IMG/VR virus record: IMGVR_UViG_3300021425_000229
Coordinates: 1-21,005 of that record
Reading direction: 5' to 3' (one strand)
Source of the DNA: a virus
DNA: 21,005 bases
Positions 1-6,652 of this stretch are shown here, in pieces. The notes beneath the pieces were generated by a model. It was not told where the DNA came from. It did no database searches and worked only from the letters and a program-made list of their open reading frames with translations. Each line of letters opens with the position of its first letter. The stretch's first letter is position 1. A program made the position numbers and the translations under genes.

Positions 1-517
1 GACGCATCCAATCAACACAAGGTTGAACCCACTTGATGACATCACTATCATCAAAGTGTTCCTTCAGTGGTTTAGATTCAGCATTGCGAAGATCATCTTC
101 AGCAAAGTATTCTGTATGTGGTGCAATAATAAACTTTTGAGTTACTATTTCAGGGAACTCATAGGTGATAGTATTCTCAGTGAAGATACGTTCTCCACCC
201 CAACCAAGAAAATCTCCCTGAAAGATACGATCAGTGCGTGGGAGTTTATCATATGCAGCATGAAGAACTTCTGCCACATAATCATCATAATGCAAGTCAA
301 TCTCTTCATGAGAATGTGCAATACGAATCTTCTTTTTGTTGAATACTGCTTTCGTACCAACAAAAAATGTGCCAGTGGCAGGATCAGTTCCCCATACAAT
401 CGCAGGAGATCCATCCATCTTCACAGATGCACTTGTGAAGTTGTAGAGAAGATCAATGACAGAAAGATCACCAGTCAAAATGCAATCTTCTGGATGTTCT
501 TGATGCTTGTTTTGCAT
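1..517 (-). CDS. KxDG protein, ligase/nucleotidyltransferase-like (3' end truncated)
   Basis: The window holds the first 172 codons; the gene runs off the left edge without a stop. The start is ATG at 517, with AAAGGAAC just upstream as ribosome binding site, 19 bases after the stop of the SprT-like gene. Seen: SVKMDGSPAIVWG (residues 31-43), then FFVGTKAVFNKK (51-62) and FQGDFLGWGGER (99-110). Lys33-x-Asp35-Gly36 matches motif I of the covalent nucleotidyltransferase superfamily (DNA/RNA ligases, capping enzymes), where the lysine carries AMP or GMP, and QGDFL could stand for motif III. I recall similar conserved proteins in T4-like cyanophages annotated as unknown. A nicking-repair or RNA-repair ligase is the natural guess, but motifs IV and V lie outside the window, so the activity is inferred. 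No transmembrane segment is visible. Confidence 0.85.
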   Translation of the reverse strand, partial: MQNKHQEHPEDCILTGDLSVIDLLYNFTSASVKMDGSPAIVWGTDPATGTFFVGTKAVFNKKKIRIAHSHEEIDLHYDDYVAEVLHAAYDKLPRTDRIFQGDFLGWGGERIFTENTITYEFPEIVTQKFIIAPHTEYFAEDDLRNAESKPLKEHFDDSDVIKWVQPCVDWMR

Positions 518-536
518 GTTTGTTCCTTTGACTCTC

Positions 537-1016
537 CTAAGATACTTGAGCACAGAGACGATTTGGGAATCCTTGCACCACCTTGTCAACTGTCATAAGA
601 CCCCTATCTATCAAATACTCTTCATACAATACTTCTTCCATATATCTTGCTTCTACCTCATGTGGTTGATGCCAATAGTCGTAATTCTCTACAGGTTCTT
701 TACAATAGCACATTTTTCCATGCCGAATCCGCAACAGACCATCTACCCATTGCTTCATATGAATCAGTTCATGCAAAAGAGTTTTTGTATATAACTCTTT
801 GTCCATGTAGGTATCCAATTCGATCAAGAAATCTCTTGGACGATAAGATTCATCTGTCGTATCACAATATCCATAAACTTGCTCACGTTTTAGACCACGA
901 TGTAAAACTTCAATGGTAATCTTGTGCCGTGGGAAATACTTATTCAGAAACCAAGAGGTAACATCCTGACAGAGGTTCTTAGAATAACCATATCCAGAAG
1001 TGAAGACGTAAGACAT
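537..1016 (-). CDS. SprT-like zinc metallopeptidase
   Basis: A complete 159-residue protein with a gluzincin core: LLHELIHMKQWVDG (residues 80-93) contains HELIH, whose two histidines would bind zinc with Glu83 as catalytic base. The segment PHEVEARYMEEVLYEEYLI (118-136) gives a likely third metal ligand and the helix typical of SprT-like proteins. The size fits a stand-alone SprT-like domain; the Cys-rich zinc ribbon of cellular SprT appears absent, with only C103 and C105 close together. The family includes proteases of DNA-protein crosslinks (Spartan), and similar genes are common in T4-like cyanophages. The start ATG at 1016 has the context CTGGGGCACATG, shared with the 137-aa and helicase genes, and follows a sigma-70-like promoter. 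The phage substrate is unknown. Confidence 0.85.
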   Translation of the reverse strand: MSYVFTSGYGYSKNLCQDVTSWFLNKYFPRHKITIEVLHRGLKREQVYGYCDTTDESYRPRDFLIELDTYMDKELYTKTLLHELIHMKQWVDGLLRIRHGKMCYCKEPVENYDYWHQPHEVEARYMEEVLYEEYLIDRGLMTVDKVVQGFPNRLCAQVS

Positions 1017-1078
1017 GTGCCCCAGTGAAGAAACCAGATGAACGATGAAACAAAAACAAGTTTTTCTCTTGCAGTCAT

Positions 1079-1107
1079 ACTATACAATTAATAATTTGAA
1101 ATTGGAA
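1079..1107 (-). promoter_or_regulatory. sigma-70-like early promoter for the SprT-like gene
   Basis: On the minus strand a -35-like TTCCAA (1107-1102) is separated by exactly 17 bases from a -10-like TATAGT (1084-1079), about 60 bases before the ATG at 1016. The -35 is weak (three or four matches). The sequence just upstream, GTGGCACACACATCTTCC, aligns with the sequence upstream of the promoter at 3156-3184 (GTGTCACATAAATCTTGC), which supports a shared regulatory design. Confidence 0.45.
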
Positions 1108-1139
1108 GATGTGTGTGCCACCTCTTCAACTGGTTTATG

Positions 1140-1391
1140 TTATTCAAATTCACCATAATGATCGTATTGTTGTCTATTGACACACGATGCAAATGAAGGA
1201 TCATTATACTCAACAACTTGCCAATTTTTGCGAGTTGTTCCACACTGAATTATATTTTCTTGAATGTCTTTTAACAAATACTCAACACATTCTTTGTCGT
1301 AAGTTTCAAACTTACCTGCTTCATATGCAATGTTGAGTGTCCGATAGATGAGTTTAAATTCATCCTTAGTAATTCTAAATGCAGTTTTCAT
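1140..1391 (-). CDS. hypothetical protein, 83 aa
   Basis: A small soluble-looking protein beginning MKTAFRITKDEFKLIY, with predicted helices in the first 50 residues and two or three scattered cysteines; no motif or membrane segment is recognised. The ATG at 1391 lies 3 bases after the stop of the PD-(D/E)XK-like gene, and a CTGGAG ribosome binding site sits inside the last codons of that gene, so the two are probably translated from one message. The coding region is followed by the 123-base gap that carries the promoter of the SprT-like gene. Function unknown. Confidence 0.7.
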   Translation of the reverse strand: MKTAFRITKDEFKLIYRTLNIAYEAGKFETYDKECVEYLLKDIQENIIQCGTTRKNWQVVEYNDPSFASCVNRQQYDHYGEFE

Positions 1392-1394
1392 TGA

Positions 1395-1946
1395 TCAGAA
1401 CTCCAGGTAAGATTCGATTGCTTGGTTAATTTTATCAGACAATCTTGTGGGAGGTTGAATAGCATTAACAATACCTAGATCACATTCATAGTAATCACCG
1501 AGTTTGAGTTCAATCATAGCACCATCAGCACCTTCTTGATACAAACTACGAGCATATTCATCTTCAACAACAACCACACGACGAGCAGTAAGATCTACCA
1601 CCAACATGTAATCAAAGGTCTTGTTCTGTCGGAAATCTTCAACAGTTTTCTTCTCACTGAGAAAAGATTTAACTTTGAACTTCTTAGTAGCATGAATGTC
1701 TTTACGTTTGAAGAATAGGTTTTTACCCATCTTCATCTCGATCTTGTCATCACCATAGACAAAATCGTAACCAGTCTGATCTACACGAACGAGACCAGAA
1801 TACTTTGCAAGTGCTTTTTCAACCGCAGTTGCACGGGCAAAATTATCAGCATTGGAACTGAATCCAGGATCGTTGTAAAGAGAATCTACAACACCAAAAA
1901 CTTTGTTCCAGTTGACCTGGGTTTCCAGATGATCAATAAGATGCAT
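1395..1946 (-). CDS. PD-(D/E)XK-like nuclease candidate, 183 aa
   Basis: A TTG codon at 1952 would add two residues; I prefer the ATG at 1946 (MHLIDHLETQVNW), although neither has a good ribosome binding site. With that start, AVEKALAKYSG (41-51) supplies a glutamate on an early helix, YDFVYGDDKIEMKMGK (60-75) supplies Asp61 and Glu70-x-Lys72, and FFKRKD follows. Glu helix, Asp, then E-x-K at the end of a beta-strand is the active-site layout of the PD-(D/E)XK nuclease fold, and the strand pattern after it (FDYMLVVDLTARRVVVVED) agrees. Known members include restriction, repair and recombination nucleases. No recognition domain can be named. It could be a structural relative without activity. 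It is followed 3 bases later by the 83-aa gene. Confidence 0.75.
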   Translation of the reverse strand: MHLIDHLETQVNWNKVFGVVDSLYNDPGFSSNADNFARATAVEKALAKYSGLVRVDQTGYDFVYGDDKIEMKMGKNLFFKRKDIHATKKFKVKSFLSEKKTVEDFRQNKTFDYMLVVDLTARRVVVVEDEYARSLYQEGADGAMIELKLGDYYECDLGIVNAIQPPTRLSDKINQAIESYLEF

Positions 1947-2060
1947 AACCAAAAATGTAATGAAAGTAGGTTTGGATAAGATTAAAAATCATGTTTTATT
2001 GCCACCAATTTACCATAAATCTTGGCATAGAACATTCGAGTGAACTTATCATTATCTTCC

Positions 2061-2438
2061 TTAGTTCTTCTCATAATCAGCATTCATCTTTCCCCATTCA
2101 GCATCACGTTTCATAAACTCCTGATATTTCTTCTCCAGGTCCTCATCCATGGTGAGTTCATACTCTTTACAGACCTTACGTTGGTCTTCTTCATTAGTGT
2201 AATTATTGAAGACCAGTGACATAGCACCAGAACGAATAGACTCAGGAGTCATACCCACACAGAGCATGAACTTCTCAAATAACTTGAAATACTGCTTGCA
2301 ACTGAGATCAGCAGCAGGTGCAGTGATCTTGTAATGCTCTTCAGGGATGAAGTCAACAGCATCATATCCAGTGCTGTAGTCATATGTGTAAGTAGCATCA
2401 AATTTGAATTGAACTTCTGCTTCGTAGGTCATGTCCAT
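2061..2438 (-). CDS. hypothetical protein, 125 aa
   Basis: An acidic protein with an aromatic-rich start (EVQFKFDATYTYDYSTGYDAVDF) suggesting a beta-hairpin, then helical segments and a charged C-terminal helix. No known motif is seen. Two starts are possible: ATG at 2438, or ATG at 2432, which would form a classic ATGA overlap with the stop of the upstream 67-aa gene. The gene is followed by a 114-base gap before the PD-(D/E)XK-like gene; in that gap I see no clear promoter and no convincing hairpin. Function unknown. Confidence 0.75.
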   Translation of the reverse strand: MDMTYEAEVQFKFDATYTYDYSTGYDAVDFIPEEHYKITAPAADLSCKQYFKLFEKFMLCVGMTPESIRSGAMSLVFNNYTNEEDQRKVCKEYELTMDEDLEKKYQEFMKRDAEWGKMNADYEKN

Positions 2439-2632
2439 GCTCTCATAAATTCATCAAGGGTGAAGATGTCATCAGTCTGTGTCTCTTCTACTAGTTCATC
2501 ATAGGATAGATCCTTGATGCTGTCAAGGTATTCTTCTGGTGTGGGGTCTGTATCTGGGTCAAAATCATCATGGCACAGAAAAACATACTCATTGTAAAGT
2601 GCGTCAATCAGTTGTTCTTTAGAAACGCTCAT
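2429..2632 (-). CDS. small acidic protein, 67 aa
   Basis: MSVSKEQLIDALYNEYVFLCHDDFD and LSYDELVEETQTDDIF show a highly acidic, helical protein without membrane segments. The ATG at 2632 is preceded by AAGGACA, a good ribosome binding site that lies inside the coding sequence of the overlapping 33-aa gene. Small acidic proteins of this kind are common in early regions of T4-like phages, where many bind host enzymes or mimic DNA, but nothing here identifies a partner. It overlaps the 125-aa gene downstream by 10 bases. Confidence 0.75.
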   Translation of the reverse strand: MSVSKEQLIDALYNEYVFLCHDDFDPDTDPTPEEYLDSIKDLSYDELVEETQTDDIFTLDEFMRAWT

Positions 2633-2720
2633 TGTCCTTGTTGAGATAATTGAACCAGGGTGAAAAGAGTGCTAGTGCTGCCCATACAACACTAGCAAGG
2701 ATGATAGTAACGTATATCAT
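2619..2720 (-). CDS. 33-aa single-pass membrane peptide
   Basis: ATG at 2720 overlaps the TGA of the 137-aa gene as ATGA, and the frame ends at TAA (2621-2619) inside the start of the next gene. The peptide begins MIYVTIILASVVWAALALF, a nearly unbroken hydrophobic stretch of about 20 residues, then SPWFNYLNKDNERF, a short polar tail. This is the layout of a small inner-membrane protein. It fills a gap that would otherwise be empty, and the start/stop overlaps on both sides match the packing of the surrounding genes, so translational coupling is likely. There is no strong ribosome binding site of its own. Its role is unknown; phage peptides of this type often act on host membranes or in lysis timing. 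Confidence 0.6.
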   Translation of the reverse strand: MIYVTIILASVVWAALALFSPWFNYLNKDNERF

Positions 2721-3130
2721 CGTTGGTAAAGATAACCACCTGCCCAGTCTGCATTTTCCAGCAACCACTCACGTTGTTCAATCAATCGCAAGTCATAACG
2801 TACACCTTTGGCAGGAGACTTCCAACTGGCAGACTTATACACTTCACCAGTCTTCTTGTCAACAAAGGCATGAACCGAACGGGAAGCAGGACGATTGTTG
2901 TTGGGAACTTCCATGATGATCTTGTGATACTTGCGACCAGACTCGATCACAAACTTGTAGACAGGAGCATCATAACCACCGACTTTGCCATGGTTACGAT
3001 CCTTGAAGTTCTGCTCTAGAGCATCACAGAGCATCAGAGTCCACTTGCGAACATTCAGTTCGATGGTATTCTGAGCATCACGTTGAGCACAGAAGTCAGA
3101 GAAGTCTTGACGAAGTGCAGTGGTGGTCAT
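2717..3130 (-). CDS. conserved-looking hypothetical protein, 137 aa
   Basis: A basic, soluble protein. The first 45 residues (MTTTALRQDFSDFCAQR onwards) look helical; the remainder is probably beta-rich, with YHKIIMEVP, HAFVDKKTGEVYKSASWK and GVRYDLR, a strand-turn-strand pattern suited to nucleic-acid or protein binding. I recall very similar proteins in T4-like cyanophages without assigned function. Start ATG at 3130 has the context CAGAAGCACATG and lies 25 bases after a -10 hexamer, so it is the first gene of a leftward early unit that continues into the 33-aa, 67-aa and 125-aa genes. Confidence 0.8.
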   Translation of the reverse strand: MTTTALRQDFSDFCAQRDAQNTIELNVRKWTLMLCDALEQNFKDRNHGKVGGYDAPVYKFVIESGRKYHKIIMEVPNNNRPASRSVHAFVDKKTGEVYKSASWKSPAKGVRYDLRLIEQREWLLENADWAGGYLYQR

Positions 3131-3155
3131 GTGCTTCTGTATTGATTACGAATGT

Positions 3156-3184
3156 AATATACAGAGATTTGAAGGGGTCTGCAA
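3156..3184 (-). promoter_or_regulatory. sigma-70 early promoter for the 137-aa gene
   Basis: On the minus strand TTGCAG (3184-3179) and TATATT (3161-3156) are separated by exactly 17 bases, an excellent match to a bacterial housekeeping promoter. Transcription would begin near 3149 and give a leader of about 20 bases ahead of the ATG at 3130. The host RNA polymerase would use it early in infection. Confidence 0.65.
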
Positions 3185-3190
3185 GATTTA

Positions 3191-3214
3191 TGTGACACTT
3201 ATTTGAGTGGCACA
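3191..3214 (-). terminator. stem-loop after the 67-aa gene; possible terminator or operator
   Basis: TGTGACACT (3191-3199) can pair with AGTGGCACA (3206-3214): a 9-base stem with one mismatch and a 6-base loop. It starts 2 bases after the stop of the gene at 3217-3420 and ends 6 bases upstream of the -35 of the next promoter. There is no U-run after it. It could end the late transcript of the accessory block, or act as an operator of the early promoter. A 16-base segment of it recurs exactly, inverted, at 12624-12639. Confidence 0.4.
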
Positions 3215-3216
3215 TC

Positions 3217-3420
3217 TCATTCCTCAGATGCTTCTCTTAGCATACTATCAACATTATCCAACAATTCATCAGCACTAACGATAGTTTGGATATTATGAAT
3301 CATTGAAGCAATTTCTTTAATTAGAAATGGTTTTTCATTTCTTGCTGCAAATGCAAGTGCTTCTCTAAGATTATCGGATGCTGCATCTAATGATTGTCTT
3401 ACTTGATCTGAAAGTGCCAT
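3217..3420 (-). CDS. small helical protein, 67 aa
   Basis: The protein begins MALSDQVRQSLDAASDNLREALAFAARNEKPFLI and looks like two amphipathic helices joined near NEKPF. The ATG at 3420 has TTAGGAAT upstream as ribosome binding site, inside the 19-base gap after the twin oxygenase gene. I recall similar short proteins in T4-like cyanophages, without function. It is the last gene of the accessory stretch and is followed by the stem-loop at 3191-3214. Confidence 0.75.
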   Translation of the reverse strand: MALSDQVRQSLDAASDNLREALAFAARNEKPFLIKEIASMIHNIQTIVSADELLDNVDSMLREASEE

Positions 3421-3439
3421 TGTTTAATAATTCCTAATT

Positions 3440-4894
3440 TTATACTACCCAAGTGATCATAGAATATCGAGTTCCAGAAGTTACTGGAAGAATTTCGTGG
3501 GGATACATGAAATTTGATGGGAAAATGAGAACATCTCCAACATCAAGTTTATATACTAATTCACGATCAAATAAAGCAACTTCTCCACCTTCATACCCAT
3601 TATTCATTGACATTATAATTGTCAATGTTCTAGGTTCTAACTTAAATGAATCTGTATGTTGAATATAAAAATCACCCACTTCATATTTTAAGAGTTCATA
3701 ACCACTATCTTCTTGAATTTCTAATTCTTTTGGTGATCCTGGATTATTATTTCTATACTCTTCAACTAAATCTTTAACAATTTCAAATAATTTATCATCA
3801 ATCGATTGTCTAATTTCAGGATTTTGTTCAATAATATCTTTCTCAGATGTTGAAATCTGACTACATCTGCGAGCACTTGGGTCATATCCAGATCCAACTA
3901 TTGTTGGTTCCCAAAGGTCTGATTCTACATACTCATTTAGAATATCATCACAAAAATCTGGATCAATAACCTCCTTACCATACCAAATAAAATCTTTTAG
4001 TTGTGACGAAGATTTTTCATTAGAAGATTTTTCATTAGATTCTTCCTTTGGTTTAGGTTTGTTGATTAGATTTGGAGAATCTTTTTTAATTAAAAATTCT
4101 TCATATTTTTTATTGCATATTACAACTTCATCAAAATCTACAAATTCTTCTTCATCTTGGATTTCTTCAATTTCAATGTCCGATTGCCTATTCAACACAT
4201 CATTTCTTTGCTTTTTAATAGCATTGAAAAATGTATTATCATTATCACATTCACTTTCTCTACGATTTCTAGGCAAAATTAAATTTTTTCTAGATTTATT
4301 GGATTGATCTTGCATGTCCTCATACTCCTCTATTAAAATATCTAAATTTTTATTATTCATTGGTTCCTTATCAAAATAATTAGGAGCACAATAACCACGA
4401 CTTCTCACATAATGTAAAAAGAATTGTGCATATTCTGTTCCTTCAAACTTGTTTCTCCAATGTGGTGCAATACACCCTAAGTATAGCATACCATCACCAG
4501 GATTTAAAGTAATACAACGTTCATCACCTTCTGGTGTTTCAATATAAATTGGCCAAGGTTTATCACCTCCCAAATGAAGAGTTACAGATATTTCACACGA
4601 TAAACGATCACAGTGCTTAGTAAGGACAGCTCCATTATGATATATTCTAGAATAAACATATGTTGGTAAAACTGTCTCACCAATAATTTCACCAACAAAT
4701 GGTGTTTTGTTTGCAAGCACCTCTAAAGCAGGAATATAGTCATACTTTGACAAACAATTTGGTACTTGTTGGTCACCTTCAAAATTTAATTTTTTACTAT
4801 CAGCATGAAATTCTTTTTCTAATTTTTTAGCATGTTCTGGACTAATAAAATTGGGAACAACTAAGTAGTTGTTCCTCAACAACTCATTATTCAT
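3440..4894 (-). CDS. twin-domain 2-oxoglutarate/Fe(II) oxygenase, 484 aa
   Basis: Two complete double-stranded beta-helix oxygenase domains in one chain. Domain 1 (about 1-175): LTKHCDRLSCEISVTLHLGG (91-110) gives His94-x-Asp96, and APHWRNKFEG (143-152) gives the distal His145; the usual 2OG-binding Arg is not obvious, with Arg147 or Lys149 as substitutes. Domain 2 (about 300-484): YIQHTDSF gives His413-x-Asp415, YEGGEVALFD is the PKHD/prolyl-4-hydroxylase-type strand, YPHEI gives His466, and GTRYSMITW gives Arg476. A charged, probably disordered linker (about 180-300, rich in E, D, K, S) joins them. The family hydroxylates proteins, small molecules or nucleobases. It sits downstream of two fibre genes and the NATAAATA box at 6630. 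No ribosome binding site is clear; the gap to the upstream gene is 9 bases. Confidence 0.85.
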   Translation of the reverse strand: MNNELLRNNYLVVPNFISPEHAKKLEKEFHADSKKLNFEGDQQVPNCLSKYDYIPALEVLANKTPFVGEIIGETVLPTYVYSRIYHNGAVLTKHCDRLSCEISVTLHLGGDKPWPIYIETPEGDERCITLNPGDGMLYLGCIAPHWRNKFEGTEYAQFFLHYVRSRGYCAPNYFDKEPMNNKNLDILIEEYEDMQDQSNKSRKNLILPRNRRESECDNDNTFFNAIKKQRNDVLNRQSDIEIEEIQDEEEFVDFDEVVICNKKYEEFLIKKDSPNLINKPKPKEESNEKSSNEKSSSQLKDFIWYGKEVIDPDFCDDILNEYVESDLWEPTIVGSGYDPSARRCSQISTSEKDIIEQNPEIRQSIDDKLFEIVKDLVEEYRNNNPGSPKELEIQEDSGYELLKYEVGDFYIQHTDSFKLEPRTLTIIMSMNNGYEGGEVALFDRELVYKLDVGDVLIFPSNFMYPHEILPVTSGTRYSMITWVV

Positions 4895-4903
4895 ATTTTA
4901 TAA

Positions 4904-6226
4904 TTAATTAGATTTATCTATTACATTTTTTAATGCGGAGAACCATTTAACTGCTTTATCTACTGGGAATTCAGTATCTTTATTTTCATTACTGGTAAGA
5001 GATGTATAAAGCTTTTCTGGATCAATTTCATCCATAAGTGCAATAATATCGTCTACAGAATGTTCATTCTTAGATATTTCATTTGCATTTTCATATAAGT
5101 TATTAAGTAAATTTTGAGTAGATGATAATTGTTTCTCAGTACCATCAATAGATTCATCTAAAATTGTGTTTGTAATTTCAGCTTGCTGTTCTAATAATAA
5201 AGTAGAATCTGGGCCCATACCATTTTCAACTATAGATTGTAAATGCATTCTATCTTCTTCAAGAGTTATTCTTTCACGATATATTTGATCTGCAAGTTTT
5301 TCATATTCGGCAAGGTTTGAAGATACTTGATTTTCATAGTTTTGTCTCCTCTCAAGCATGTCATTGATAATTTGTTGATTTGTTTCCCACTGAATAGTGA
5401 GAGCCTCTTTTTCAGCTTGAATTTCCAACTTTCTATTATCTAATCTCTCATATTCCTCTTGAATTAATTGATGATCTAACTCTTTCTGTCGTTCTAGAAG
5501 AACTTCTTTCTCAGCTATATGGATTTCACTTTCTATAGATTCTTTTTCAAGTCTATCCTTTTCTTTTGCAAGTAAATCTTGATATTCTTTTCTTTCCTCT
5601 ATAAAAAGATCCTTTTGTTTCTCAAAATCGATTAAGAGTCTTTCATAATTTTTCTGAAGATCTAATTCTTTATTTTTGAAATACTCGTCTGCTTTTTGAG
5701 TTTCTAATGCAAGTAATTCTTGTTCATGGGCAATTTTTTGCCTTTCAATGGCCATTTTAGCAGTTTCTTGATCATATACTTCTTTTTGTAAGAGACGAGA
5801 TTGCTCATCAAAAAGTTCTTCTCTTTCATCACGAAGTTCTTTATTTTGTCTTTGAAGATCTTCAATAACTACAAGTTGTGCTTCCTTTTCAAGTTTATCG
5901 AGATTCAATTCTTCAATTTGAGCAGCAAGATTTTCCTCTTCTGCTATAGCAGCAGCAAGCTCTTTCTGCTCATAAATTGTCAAAAATTCATTGAAATAAT
6001 TTAAGTAAGGTTTTACAATACTATCAAATTCTTCTTCACCGAAAATTTTATTGGGGACGGGTTTTTGTCCAGGTATATCTTCATACTCTAGTGAACCATT
6101 ACCATCCTTCCATTGAATAGCATGAATATGTTTATCATTAAAATCCCAAGGTGCATTGTCCTCAAGATCAATAGTTTTCCCATCAACGATAATTTTTTTA
6201 TCTTCAGGAATAATAGAAATTTTCAT
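4904..6226 (-). CDS. long coiled-coil protein, possibly fibre-associated, 440 aa
   Basis: Residues 1-65 form a compact domain (IIVDGKTIDLED, IHAIQWKDGNGSLEYED) resembling small domains I associate with phage tail-fibre assembly proteins. Residues about 80-345 are almost continuous coiled coil, very rich in E, K, Q and L with heptad spacing (LAAQIEELNLDKLEKEAQLV and onwards). The C-terminus (VDDIIALMDEIDPEKLY, then a short amphipathic helix VDKAVKWFSALKNVI) may be a docking element. No signal peptide or membrane segment. The ATG at 6226 overlaps the stop of the Cys-rich gene as ATGA. Position behind the two collar fibres suggests a fibre chaperone or a rod-like fibre component, but a structural role is inference. 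Confidence 0.8.
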   Translation of the reverse strand: MKISIIPEDKKIIVDGKTIDLEDNAPWDFNDKHIHAIQWKDGNGSLEYEDIPGQKPVPNKIFGEEEFDSIVKPYLNYFNEFLTIYEQKELAAAIAEEENLAAQIEELNLDKLEKEAQLVVIEDLQRQNKELRDEREELFDEQSRLLQKEVYDQETAKMAIERQKIAHEQELLALETQKADEYFKNKELDLQKNYERLLIDFEKQKDLFIEERKEYQDLLAKEKDRLEKESIESEIHIAEKEVLLERQKELDHQLIQEEYERLDNRKLEIQAEKEALTIQWETNQQIINDMLERRQNYENQVSSNLAEYEKLADQIYRERITLEEDRMHLQSIVENGMGPDSTLLLEQQAEITNTILDESIDGTEKQLSSTQNLLNNLYENANEISKNEHSVDDIIALMDEIDPEKLYTSLTSNENKDTEFPVDKAVKWFSALKNVIDKSN

Positions 6227-6609
6227 TGTTGCTCCTCTTCGGATTTTGGTAGTAATTTTTCTTCAGTATTATCTATACCTTCTATTTGTTCAAAATATTC
6301 TGAGACGTTGACACCTTGGGACTCACACATATCAAGATACATATTACCTACAGCATCTAACATATTTTGATTTGATTGATGCGCATTTACCATTTCATTT
6401 CTAAAGGATTCTACAGCAGAACTAGTAGAACGTTGCTGTTGACTATTTTCAATCATAAGCATTGGCATCCAAGATATTGAACATTGCCAATGATCTACTT
6501 GTTGTCCAGTATTTGGGTCCATTCCCACGATATGCGTGTACCAAGCACACTTATGTTCAACACAATCTTTTTTAATCAGTGGACACCACTTACCAGATGA
6601 TTTAGTCAT
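6223..6609 (-). CDS. Cys-rich conserved phage protein, 128 aa
   Basis: The N-terminal third carries four cysteines, CPLIKKDCVEHKCAWY (C9, C16, C21) and HWQC (C43), with nearby histidines, a possible small metal-binding knuckle (zinc or iron-sulfur). The pattern CPLI-x3-C-x4-CxWY followed by a hydrophobic stretch (SWMPMLMIENSQQQR) and a helix recalls a family I have seen in marine and other tailed phages without function. The rest is helical and acidic. It is translationally coupled to the coiled-coil gene (4-base overlap) and stands behind a NATAAATA box, so it is probably expressed late with the fibres. Confidence 0.8.
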   Translation of the reverse strand: MTKSSGKWCPLIKKDCVEHKCAWYTHIVGMDPNTGQQVDHWQCSISWMPMLMIENSQQQRSTSSAVESFRNEMVNAHQSNQNMLDAVGNMYLDMCESQGVNVSEYFEQIEGIDNTEEKLLPKSEEEQQ

Positions 6610-6629
6610 GAGTTAAAAATTCATTGTTT

Positions 6630-6637
6630 TATTTATT
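6630..6637 (-). promoter_or_regulatory. T4/cyanophage-type late promoter box (AATAAATA)
   Basis: Minus-strand AATAAATA within TTATAATAAATAAAAC lies 20 bases before the ATG at 6609, in the 43-base gap after the Arg-Pro fibre gene. It matches the NATAAATA late-promoter consensus described for T4-like cyanophages. It would drive the Cys-rich, coiled-coil and twin-oxygenase genes. Confidence 0.6.
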
Positions 6638-6652
6638 ATAACACACCAGTGG

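Noticed and set aside
23-598. 191-codon open frame on the plus strand
   Set aside because: It is antisense to the KxDG gene, which has clear motifs and a ribosome binding site; its own translation has no recognisable domain and runs into the SprT-like gene.
943-1078. 44-codon minus-strand frame starting MTAREKLVFVSSFIWFLHWG
   Set aside because: Its ATG directly abuts the -10 box, so it would precede the transcription start, has no ribosome binding site, and overlaps the SprT-like gene by about 70 bases.
1996-2052. 18-codon frame (MISSLECSMPRF...) with AAGGAAG upstream
   Set aside because: The ribosome binding site is good but the peptide is very short with no membrane or domain character; not enough to call a gene.
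2670-2697. Perfect 8-base stem (TGCTAGTG/CACTAGCA) read as a terminator
   Set aside because: It lies inside the coding sequence of the 33-aa membrane peptide and encodes its Leu-Ala-rich helix; no U-run follows directly.
3191-3214. CRP-type operator (TGTGA-N6-TCACA)
   Set aside because: The two half-sites are separated by far more than six bases and the second is GCACA, so it does not fit the CRP site.
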